NCBI RefSeq assembly: GCF_018139145.2
Contig: NC_059471.1
Location: 205,115,494 to 205,179,493, forward strand
DNA: 64,000 bases
Source: Gymnogyps californianus
Lineage: Eukaryota; Chordata; Aves; Accipitriformes; Cathartidae
Direction of reading: 5' to 3'
Shown here: in pieces, positions 48,201 to 60,200 of the stretch
Numbering within the stretch: position 1 is the first letter of the stretch
Layout of the letters: the number at the start of each line of letters is the position of its first letter
Notes under the pieces: model-generated
Database searches by the model: none
What the model saw: the letters and a program-made list of their open reading frames with translations, nothing else
What the model was told of the DNA's origin: nothing
Position numbers and translations under genes: made by a program

Positions 48201-51200
48201 TTAAACCATCAATGATTATAATATGTAATAAACTTAATGGGCCAGAAGAACTCGCATTGCTACTAAAGGGCAAATAAATTTTCAGGATGGGAAGTTACAA
48301 TCTAAAGCTCATTATTCCATTTACTCTGGTCTTTCTGGCTTTCCCATCCCACTGTTTTCTTCCTTCCCATTTTCTTTATTCCTAATTTCTCCTTTCCTGC
48401 GTATTTCCTCTTTCTTTTATCTTCTCCTCTCTTCCCTGTAGCAATATTCAAATGAAAACCAATTTTATAACCCCTGAAACTCTTCTGTTTCTAGAGCTAA
48501 AGAATAGGAGATTCAATGTTACTCCCATGTTGAGACTATATATGAAAAATACTTTAGTATCTTTCATGCAGTATACATTGTTGGATACAATATAACATCA
48601 GAGAGATTTTAGTAGTGATACCTTTTGAAGACTTGTCTGAAAAATTCGCGTGTGCTAGTAGTATATGTCATATTGTGTGTAGCAGTTACAAATGTTCATC
48701 GATGTGTAACTATATGGGGATTTGAAAATACCTAGTTAAGTTTAGCAAATTTAATTTCATTTTTTGAATATTTAAATATATTTGAAACTTTGAACCTGCA
48801 ATTAAGATTAAATTGTACTTCTCTTGTACCATCTTTTTTCAGAGTTTGGCAAAGGAAAGTCAGAAAGGCTGTTTTGAATCAAATGATCTTACTGTCAGAC
48901 ATAAAATATCCCATTTACCAGAAAAAGCCTTATTACAGGTTTGTGATAGTTGGTGTTCTTTTTAATTTTTAATATGTATATTTCATAAATGGTATATATC
49001 ATGTTTTGTTGAAAAGGATGTGTTTGTGTGATGGAAAGGAAGGTTCCTGTTTACATTGTTCACTTTGAGTCAGGTGGAATCCTTTGAAGGATGGTAATGC
49101 TGTTCTTTCCTTCAGTAGCAACTGATCATATTCTGCATGCCCTAACCTGACATCCAGAAGCTTCTCTGAGCTGAGACTGAAAGAGAAAGAGGGAGACTCA
49201 AAAAGGGAGAACAAGAAATCAGGAAATCTGTAGGATAGGTAGAGAGTGGAACTCCTGAGAGAAGTAAAGGGATTTGTTTGCAGTGAATAGAAGCTCATAA
49301 GCCAAGCCTCAAATGTGAGAGAAAGCAGTTTAATTTTCTTAAAAATATAGAGAAGACTGTATGGACATTATGCAGCTCCTTAAGACAGAAGAAACTGCTA
49401 GGCCAGAAAACAAGAATAGAGGAGAGGAATCTACTGCAAGGGCACAGTGGGTAGGGAGAGATTTCTTTCCAAACATTTTTATTAAATTTGTTTAAATTAA
49501 TTTGTTTGTTTAAAAGGTTGCTTTGTTCAGTATTTTTGTATCCTTACAAAATGTAACTTTAGAGTGAAAGCTTGTTAATACACTAACTTCTAGAAGAGAA
49601 GGTAGTTCTACCCAGAAGCAAGAAGATTCATTTGTGGCAGTATTTTAGAAAAAGAACAGAATTATTAGCTACTGGTTGTGGGACCTTCAGTTGTAGAGGC
49701 CAGTTTAACTAAATTACAGGTTGGTTACTGAAAATAATTGCTGCTGAGGGATACATTGGAACTATTGCTGAAATGTTTTATCTTCTTATAAATAAGCTTT
49801 AATTTGTCCTATCATGTTTTTCCATTAATTTAACATTGGAAAAACATTAAAGTGGTATTTCAGAAAAACATATGTTTTTCTTTTATATAGTATGCACTAT
49901 AGTGAATGTAAAATTAAGTTTTTATCCAATAAAGTCTAAAACCCGAATGCAGATACTTAATTTTAAGCACGTGCCTAATGCCACTGACATCACAGGAAAC
50001 TTGAATCTGTAAGCTAAATCATGTGCATAGTTTACAGACCTTACTCACCAGAAATACAGCATGCTTTAATTCTTCTTGATGTTATCTAGATGGATTCCAC
50101 TGGTGGTGCATACAGTCTTCATGGATATGAGACTGGTTTATTTTGACTTAGGTCCCTCAATGGGGTTTAGCCTGTGCTATTTGCTTACTACTGGCTCATT
50201 CAGTAACCAGAGAACTTCTGCTATCAAGTGATTCAGATATGGGCCCCTTGCAGCAGCAGTAGTATCTCTCCTAAAGAATTTGGGAGTCATGATACTCATA
50301 CCTCTGATTACTAAGACATTGATATAAGTTAAGGGAGAATCTCTAGTATGAACCTCTTCTTCAAAAGCAGTGCACTCAAAAGGGAGTGTTCTTCCCATAC
50401 AAGTGTAAACATCACTAAAACAGAGAGAGAAATTCATTTACTGTGTGAGTAGCAGAATGACCAAAATTTGATCTACTGTGCCACCTCCTAACGTTCTCTT
50501 TCCTAGTAAGGTAGTATTATACACTACAATAGTAGTATATATAAAAGATGGTATTATATAAGCGTGTATATATGTATGTATTTATATATATTGTCCTGGT
50601 TTCAGCTGGGATAAAGTTAATTTTCTTCCTAGTAGCTGGTACAGTGTGTTTTGGATTTAGTGTGAGAATGATGTTGATAACACGCTGATGTTTTAGTTGT
50701 TGCTAAGTAGCACTTATCCTAAGTTAAGGATTGTTCAGTTTCCCATGCTCTGCCAGCAAGCAGGTGCACAAGAAGCTGGGAGGGAGCACAGCCAGGACAG
50801 CGGACCTGAACTAGCCAAAGGGGTATTCCATACCATAGAACGTCATGCTCAGTATATAAATGGAGGAGAGTTGGCCGGGAGGGGCGGATCGCTGCTCGGG
50901 CATTGGTCAGCGGGTGGTGAGCAACTGCACTGTGCATCACTTGTCTTTTCTTGGGTCTAATTTATCTCTTTTTGTTATATTCCTTTTCATTACAATTGTT
51001 ATTATATTTGTATTATTATTATTTTTATTATTATATATATACTTTTAATTTTAGTTATTGAACTGTTCTTATCTCAACCCATGGGTTTTACTTTTTTTCC
51101 CGATTCTCCTCCCCATCCCACTGGGAGGGGGGAGGAGTGAGTGAGCAGCTGCGTGGTGCTTCGTTGCTGGCTGGGGTTAAGCAACGACAATCCATATATC

Positions 51201-54200
51201 AAAGACGGTATTATAGCTTACATGTGTCCATACCTATCCAACTTATCATATCTGTAAATAAATAATTATTCAAATTTTCAGGAATTCTGAGGGGGGGTAG
51301 TAGCATCCTTTCTTCACTAAAAACCCTGAAATAGTGTAATCTTTCTGTTAGTTCTATTAACAAACAATATTGACAGTATCATTCCTTTTTTTGTAGCTTG
51401 GGAGAAATCTGTTTGTTTTATCTTAGTCTATGAGCCTTGTTTTTTTGACATTCAAACCATGAGCTCAAAATATAGTGGCATTTTAAGCTATCCTTGTAGG
51501 TTGCCCTTTTTTGAGGTCACATCATGTTCACAGTTACATGCGCCGCTGTCACAAAGAATCAGATCTCACATACATAAAGCCTATGCACATGAAAACCAGA
51601 ATCCGGATATTAGCATATCAAAAAGAATGACAGCTATTCTGAGGTATGTAGCCATACTTTTTGATTAAGGCTACAGAGCAGCTGTAAAAATACATTATAT
51701 AATTTTCTCTTCTGTTTATATATAAACTTAACTTTATAGCCTATATAAATCAAATATACTGTCAAGTGCTACTTTAGTGGCTTAGCAGAAAACATTGATG
51801 TCTTCCATTTCTAGAGCAATTCCAACTCTGAGGTCTGGAGCTGAAAAGCAAGGTAGTTTGCCAGTTTAGACTTTGGTCCCATCATAGTGTATATTTTAAT
51901 CTGCGTTTATGAGGAGAATGAAGTAGAAAGTAAGAATTCTACTGATTTGAATAGGAAATAATAACCTAAAGAATAAGAAAAAAGAAAATTGCATAATCCA
52001 CACAAATTTCAAGCCATATTTCTGTGATCCATATATAAATATGTCATTGTAGGAAAAGGAATTATTTTTGTTTGTCTGTATTTAAATAGCATTTGCATAT
52101 CTAAAATCCAAATCCAAAAGCTAAAGCTAAGGAAATTGTATGTCATAAAAGAAATCAAAACTAATTCTATCACTGCAGTGAAAAAACCCAAGAGGTAAAA
52201 AAATGAAAAACTAATTAATTAAAAAGATCTTTAACTAACAGTATGCCCATTCAGGAGTATCCCTTTTTTGTCACAGTTCTTTTCTTGTGACTGAGCACAC
52301 AGGTAAAGATAAAGAAATGTAAAAATCCTGCATCTTAAGCAGTATACATATTGTTTAGCTTTGTATTCCTAAAGACAAGATGTACAAACCAGCTTCTGTA
52401 CACCTTTTCACATATTCCTATACGTAATTGTCATGGTTTCACCCCAGCTGGCAACTAAGCACCACGCAGCCGCTTGCTCACTCCCCTTACCCAGTGGGAT
52501 GCGGGAGAGAATTGAAAAAAATACACCTCGTGGGTTGAGATAAAGACAGTTTAATAGGACAGAAAGGAATGAAAAATAATGATAATGACGATAATAATAA
52601 TAATAAATGACAATAATAATACTAAAAGAATTAGAATATACAAAACAAGTGATGCACAATGCAATTGCTCACCACTCGCCGACCGATGCCCAGTTAGTTC
52701 CTGAGCAGCGATCTGCCCCTCCCAGCTAACTCCCCCCAGTTTATATACTGGGCATGATGTCATATGGTATGGAATATCCCTTTGGCCAGTTTGGGTCAGC
52801 TGTCCTGGCGGTGTCCCCTCCCAACTTCCTGTGCCCCTCCAGCCTTCTTGCTGGCTGGCATGAGAAGCTGAAAAATCCTTGACTTAGTATAAACACTACT
52901 TAGCAACAACTAAAATCATCAGTGTGTTATCAACATTATTTTCCTACTAAATCCAAAACACAGCACTATACCAGCTACTAGGAAGAAAATTAACTCTACC
53001 CTAGCCGAAACCAGGACAGTATCCACCCCTTATTCTATACCATCTAAGTCATGTCCAGGTCCCACACTTTCCAATACATTTTTAATTAATCACCACCACT
53101 TTTCCTATGTTTTGATACATATACACACAGATATCATTCCCTTAATCTACGGGCCTTTAAAATATCCATTTAAATGTCCCTTTAAAATGTTCGTTGAGTT
53201 CATTCAATCCATGACTTTGGGCTCCATCTGTCATAACAGTCTGTCTGGGCAGGAGGGATGGTGCGAAGTCCACTCAGTCGGCAGAACAGGATCGGGCTTC
53301 GGTGTGGTGCAGCAGGCGGGTGACTTTGGGTGCGGCAGGAGGATGGTGTCTAGTATTGGATTGTTGCATGCTGCAGTCAGTTCTGGTTCCATCACTACTG
53401 CACTTCGCTTGGTTTTATCAAAGTTCGTTCTTCATTAATTTAGGTGATTCTTACTGTAATACTGTTGATATAGCATATAACAACTATAGTAGGCATGACA
53501 TACAGTGGCAGGGTTATATAGCAATTAACATAATACAATTTAATTCATTGGCTATTTTCAGCTAAAATCAAATCTCCTTGAGGCACACATCGGACTTCCC
53601 CATCCTTCCGCATCACCCACCAAGTGCATCCAGGTCTTTGAGCAAAAGCAATCCCATGAATGGGTTTTCCTTTGCCTGAGGCAGGAGTGACCCAGACTGT
53701 CTTCCCTAGCATATTTTTTATGTGCACTACAGGGACTTTGTCCCCTTCTACAGTAAGTAGAAGCTTTGATTGGGCAGGACCAGCCCAATTGGCAGATCCT
53801 CTAGTGTTGACTAACCAGGTGGCCTTTGCTAGATGTGTATCCCAGTGTTTGAAAGTCCCACCACCCATTGCTCTCAATGTAGTCTTTAACAATCCATTGT
53901 ATCACTCGATTTTCCCAGAGGCTGGTGCATGATAGGGGATGTGATACACCCACTCAATGCCGTGCTCTTTGGCCCAGGTGTCCATGAGGTTGTTTTGGAA
54001 ATGAGTCCCGTTGTCTGACTCAGTTCTTTCTGGGGTACTGTGTTGCCATAAGACTTGCTTTTCAAGGCCTAGGATAGTGTTCCGGGCAGTGGCATGGGGC
54101 ACGGGATATGTTTCCAGCAATCCGGTGGTTGCTTCCACCACTGTAAGCACACGGCACTTGCCTTGGCGCGTTTGTGGGGGTGTGATATAATCAATCCGCC

Positions 54201-57200
54201 AGGCCTCCCCGTATTTATACTTCAGCCATCATCCCCTATACCAAAGAGGCTTTAACCACTTGGCTTGCTTAATTGCAGCACGTTTCACATTCATGGATAA
54301 CCTGTGCGATAGTGTCCATGGTCAGGTCCACCCCTTGATCACGAGCCCATCTATATGTTGCATCTCTTCCCTGAGGGCCGGAGGTGTCATGGGCCCACCG
54401 AGCTATAAATAATTCACCCTTGTGTTGCCAGTCCAGATCTGCCTAAGCCACTTCAATCCTAGCAGCCTTGTCTACCTGTTGATTGTTTTGATGTTCTTTA
54501 GTGGCCCGGCTCTTGGGTACGTGGGCATCTACGTGATGTACTTTTACAACCAGATTCTCTAGCCGGGACGCAGTATCTTGCCACAGTGCAGCAGCCCAAA
54601 CGGGTTTACCTCTGCGTTGCCAGTTACTCTGCTTCCATTGCTGCAACCACCCCCACAGAGCATTTGCCACCATCCATGAGTCAGTATAGAGATAAAGTAT
54701 TGGCCATTTTTCTTGTTCAGCAATGTCTAAAGCCAGCTGGATGTCTTTCACCTCTGCAAACTCACTTGATTCACCTTCTTCAGCAGTTCCTGTGACTTCT
54801 TGTGTAGGACTCCATACAGCCGCCTTCCACCTCCAATGTTTTCCCACAATGCGACAGGACTCATCAGTGAACAGGGCATATTGCTTCTCATTTTCTGGCA
54901 GTTTATTATACAGTGGGGCCTCTTCAGCACGTGTCACCTCCTCCTCTGGCGATATTCCAAAATCTTTGCCTTCTGGCCAGTCTGTGATCACTTCCAAAAT
55001 TCCTGGGCGACTGGGGTTTCCTATTCGAGTTCATTGCATGATTGGCACAACCCACTTACTTACTCCACATAGCATCAGTTGCATGATGTGTAGGGGGAGC
55101 CTTCCCTTTGAACATCCCACCCAGCACCAGCAGTTGGGGTGCTAATAGGAGCTGTGTTTCAGTACCGACCACTTCTGAGGCAGCTCGAACTCCTTCATAT
55201 GCACTAATATCTCCTTTTCAGTTGGAGTATAGTGGGCCTCAGATCCTCTGTATCCCTGACTCCAAAACCCTAGGGGTTGACCTTGGGTCTCCCCTGGTGC
55301 TTTCTGCCAGAGACTCCAGGTAGGGCCATTCTCCCTGGCTGCGGTATAGAGCACATTTTTAATATCTTGTCCTGCCCAGACTGGCCCAAGGGCTACTGCA
55401 TGAACAATCTCCTGTTTAATCTGTTCAAAGGCTTGTTGTTGCTCAGGGCCCCATTTAAAATCGTTCTTCTTCCGGGTCACTTGATAGAGAGGACTTACAA
55501 TCAGACTGTAATTTGGAATATGCATTCTCCAAAAACCCACAACACCTAAAAAAGCTTGTGTTTCCTTTTTATTAGTCGGTGGAGACATAGCTGCTATTTT
55601 ATTGATCACATCCATTGGGGTCTGACAACGTCCATCTTGCCATTTTATTCCTAAAAAATGAATCTCCTGTGCAGGTCCCTTAACCTTACTTTGTTTTATA
55701 GCAAAACTGGCCTTCAGAAGGATTTGGGTTATTTTCTTCCCTTTCTCAAAAACTTCTACTGCTGTGTTGCCCCATACGATGATGTCATCAATATATTGCA
55801 GGTGTTCTGGAGCTTCACCCTGTTCCAGTGCAGTCTGGATTAGTGCATGGCAAATGGTGGGGCTGTGTTTCCACCCCTGGGGCAGTCGATTCCAGGTGTA
55901 CTGGACATCCCTCCAAGTAAAAGCAAACTGTGGCCGGCACTGTGCTGCCAAAGGGATTGAGAAAAACGCATCAGGGATATCAGTTGTGGCGTATCACTTG
56001 GCTGCCTTTGACTCCAGTTCATATTGAAGTTCTAGCATGTCTGGTACGGCCGCACTCAGCGGTGGCGTGACTTCATTCAGGCCACGATAGTCTACTGTTA
56101 GTCTCCACTCTCCATTAGACTTTTGCACTGGCCATATGGGGCTGTTAAAGGGTGAACGAGTCCTGCTGATCACTCCTTGGCTCTCCAGTCGATGAATCAG
56201 CGTATGGATGGGAATCAGGGAGTCTTGGTTCGTGCAATATTGCCACCGGTGCACTGTTGTGGTAGCGATCGGCACCTGTTGTTCTTTGACCCTCAGCAAC
56301 CCCACAACCGAAGGGTCCTCAGAGAGACCAGGCAAGGCAGACAGCTGTTTAATTTCCTCTGTCTCCAAGGCAGCTATACCAAAAGCCCACCCGTACCCCT
56401 TTGGGTCCTTGAAATACCCTCTCCTGAGATAGTCTACGCCAAGGATGCATGGGGCCTCTGGGCCAGTCACAATGGAATGTTTCTGCCACTCATTCCCAGT
56501 TAGGCTGACTTCAGCCTCCAATACAGTTAGCTGTTGGGATCCCCCTGTCACACCAGAAATACAGATGGGTTCTGCCCCTTTATAACTTGATGGCATTAGA
56601 GTATACTGTGCACCGGTGTCCACTAGAGCCTTATTCTCCTGTGGGTCTGATGTGCCAGGCCATCGAATCCACACAGTCCAGTAAACCCAGTTGTCCCTTT
56701 CCTCCACCTGGCTGGAGGCAGGGCTCCTCTAATCTTGGTCAGAGTATTCATTACTCGCTTCTTGTAAAAATGACTTAGAGGTCCCTTCAAGAGGGTCAGA
56801 AGCCCTTCTACTCTGTCTGGGGAATTGCTTGCTGGAAACTGGAGCAGCATTTTTCCTGGAAGATTCCCCTTTTGTGGTTGTTTTTGCTTTCAGTTCACGT
56901 ACCCGTGCATCTAAGGTCGAGGTAGGTTTTCTATCCATCTTCCTCATGTCCTCTCCGTGGTCATGCAGGTAAAACCAAAGGGTACCCCGTGGTGTGTCCT
57001 TTCTATATTCTCTCTCTTGAGCAGAGGAACGCTCACTCCTAATAGCTGAGATAGTGGTCTGTACAGGTGGGGAGTAGGACTTTTCGATCAGTTTGATCAG
57101 TTTTTCAGACTTTTCGGGCATTTTTTGCAAAGCCGAGACACAGGCTTATAGGGATGAAGAGAGATTTTCTTCATATTGCCAGAGTTGGCGAGCCATTTCA

Positions 57201-60200
57201 TCCACTGTCGGTGCCTCTTCATCTTTCCAAGTTAGTACTGCCAATGGGTTGGCATACGATGATGGTGCGCTCCATACAAATGGGTCGCGTGCATTGGACT
57301 TTATCTGAATCTCTGGGTAATTGTGCATTGTCCGGGTCATAATAAATCATCTCTAGGATGGCTAATTCCCTCAGGTACTGGATACCTCTTTCCATGGTGG
57401 TCCACTTGCCTGGTTGACATCTAACATCTTCCTTGAAGGGATACCTTTCCTTCACGCTTGACAGGATTTGCCTCCAGAGGCTGAGGGCTTGTGTCCCTTT
57501 TCCAATCGCCTTATCAATGCCACCTTCCCTAGCAAGTGATCCCAGCTGCTTGGCTTCCCTGCCCTCTAATTCCAGGCCACTAGCCTCATTGTCCCAGCAT
57601 TGGAGCAGCCAGATGATAATGTCTTCACCTGGACGACAGCCGAAACCTTTTGCATATCCCGCAGCTCACTCAGGGATAGGGATCGGGTGATTACCTCTGG
57701 TTCTGCCTCTTCCGCCTGTTCCCATGATGACCCCGGTTCATCTTCATCCCTTACTATAATAATACTAAAAGAATTAGAATATACAAAACAAGTGATGCAC
57801 AATGCAATTGCTCACCACTCACCAACTGATGCCCAGTTAGTTTCCGAGCAGCGATCCGCCCCTCCCAGCCAGCTCCCCCAGTTTATATACTGGGCATGAC
57901 ATCATCTGATATGGAATATCCCTTTGGCCAGTTTGGGTCAGCTGTCCTGGCTGTGTACCCCCCCAGCTTCTTGTGCCCCTCCAGCCTTCTTGCTGGCTGG
58001 ACATGAGAAGCTGAAAAATCCTTGACTTAGTATAAGCACTACTTAGCAAAAACTAAAATCATCAGTGTGTTATCAACATTATTTTCCTGCTAAATCCAAA
58101 ACACTGCACTATACCAGCTACTAGGAAGAAAATTAACTCTACCCTAGCCAAAACCAGGACAGTAATATCTGCCTGTTCATTGAACTGAACCAAATGTAGT
58201 TTTCTATTCTTATTTGTATATAGTAAATAATTTTAAAATATGATTTTTTTCAGCCCTGTTTTCTTATGGTTGAGTCCTGTTATTTCCCCCTCTTTACAGC
58301 ACAGGAAAATAAAAAGCTTTTAATATGTAACATAATATTGGTTCTGGGAGGAACCTATGCTCCAGTTCACTAAAGGATTTAAAAACGTAAGGTGAGCTTA
58401 GGTAGCAGTTTATCACCTAGATCTAAAATAGAGATCTTTGAAATTATCATTCGGTATCATTTAACTATGCAAATGCTCAAGGTTTCAATATTCATGTACC
58501 CCAGAACTTCAGAAGAGAATGGCTTTATTTATGTGTGAAGTGCAGCGGGAACAAAAATTATTACAGGATGTAGATACAATCTCCTTCAACAGGAGATTGT
58601 TACTGTGTGCTGGCTCCTCCAGGCCAAATCTGTGTTTGCTCTGAGCATTCACAGACTGTGGAAAATAAAGCATGCCTGGACTTCTCAAAGTTTTGGAACT
58701 TATGATAAGGAGACTTTATTGTCTCTGGCACTGTAGAAGATATTCGGTGGTGGATCATTTCAAAATCACAGGGTATTTAGTGAATATCATTATTAGTATG
58801 CTATCATTTATTGCAACTTCCTGTTCTGCTGCCATGCAAAAAAATATCTGTCAGTTTGTCTTTACTGCTAGGACAAGATCTCTCCTCAGGGCCAGCTGGA
58901 AACCATTTGCTTTGTAAATTACAGTTTCCTAAAAAAGTCAGTGGTGCTACAGTACCCTAATGTTGAGTTACTGACAGAAAATGATTGCTGTGCTTTAAAG
59001 CTGGCTACTGTGGCCTTGACCTAACATGAAAGAAATGTTTCAACAGACCTTTTCAGAACTGAAAATTCAAAAGGTTACTAGCAAGAGAGTGTCAAATTAA
59101 AAGCCTTGCTTTTGTTCTTCTAATATGAAACTAAACCCTATTAATGAATAATAATACAGTCAATATTTTCTTTCTCATTCTAACAAGTCATATAGTTCCA
59201 TTTACTCAAATACTTTTTGTGAGCTGTGTCAAATTCCTTAGAGTTTTAAATTAGATGGAGTTTTGAAGTTAAGGAAATAATCCACACGTCCAAATTAAAC
59301 AGACTTTTGGTTAGAGAAGCCTGTGATGGATCCAACTATAATTATCATGGGATGCAAGTCTTTGAAGGGATGGAGTGTACAGAAGGAATTTGCTATTGAA
59401 AAGGGCCTATACATTTCTGTACTTTAAAAAATCTTTGTAAGTCCCCAACTGCATTCTGAACCACCTAAATATCTTCAAAATGAGTATAGCTATAGCAAGT
59501 TTCCAAGATTCCAGAATAAAAACAGAAAGCCAGAAAAACTGATTTTTTAAATTGTTTTAAGTAGTTTATATGAAGTGAATACAGACAGCTTGTGTGACAG
59601 CAGCATATTTTGAGAGGCAGGCAAATTGCTTAATGTATTACCTATGCGATTAAATGCTAGTGGTAAAAGACACATTATCAGTGAATTTCCTACCTGTTTT
59701 GTCCTTTTCTAGCTAAAGAAATTACAGCCTTTGGGTAGTTTCTATAGGTTGAAACAGAAAATTTTAAATCTTGGTAGAATACTCTTGATATTTCTGCTTG
59801 TTTCTTTTAATTGAACTTAATCTCTGTGATGAAAATGGGTTCTAGCCCATATGTTTTTCAATCCTGTTCATTTCAGTAGAACTGCACAGAATATAAATCA
59901 GGATAAAAATTTCTCTTAAGGAAAGAATACTTCCTTTAGTGAAACATCTTTTTTATTAGCACATCCCTTTTTGATTCGAACAGTTTGTTAGTGACTCATT
60001 TATTATAAAGCATATTTCAGTATAACCAAGATAACCTACACTTTGGTAATCCATGCATTCTACACTTACACAGGTAGTCACTCTTTCTTAGCTATGTTGA
60101 TTACCAGAAGTGAAACAAAATTTGCAATTATTTCCTTACTTTTACAAAGGCTTTATGTGTATTGCTTCTGAGTACAACACTCATTTGAGTTTCAAAGCCT

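Larger units (their letters stand above)
52429..58161 (-). mobile_element. Defective ERVL-like endogenous provirus
   Basis: Reads right to left: a 5' LTR missing its inner part (58161-57756), gag, protease, reverse transcriptase, RNase H, integrase, no env, polypurine tract, complete 3' LTR (53018-52429). A perfect 5-bp duplication GTAAT flanks it (52424-52428 and 58162-58166), so it is a single insertion. Class III (ERVL-like) is inferred from the missing env, the 5-bp duplication and the pol sequence. Several stops and frame changes disable every gene. By hand count the two LTRs differ at about 22 sites plus 2 indels over about 405 bp. Confidence 0.93.

Noticed and set aside
48790..48972. 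Alternative open frame over FBXL13 exon 7 (VWQRKVRKAVLNQ)
   Set aside because: It does not join exons 6 and 8 in phase; the frame giving the F-box motif does.
53660..57900. Plus-strand open frames across the provirus
   Set aside because: They are antisense shadows of minus-strand gag and pol, which carry all recognisable motifs.
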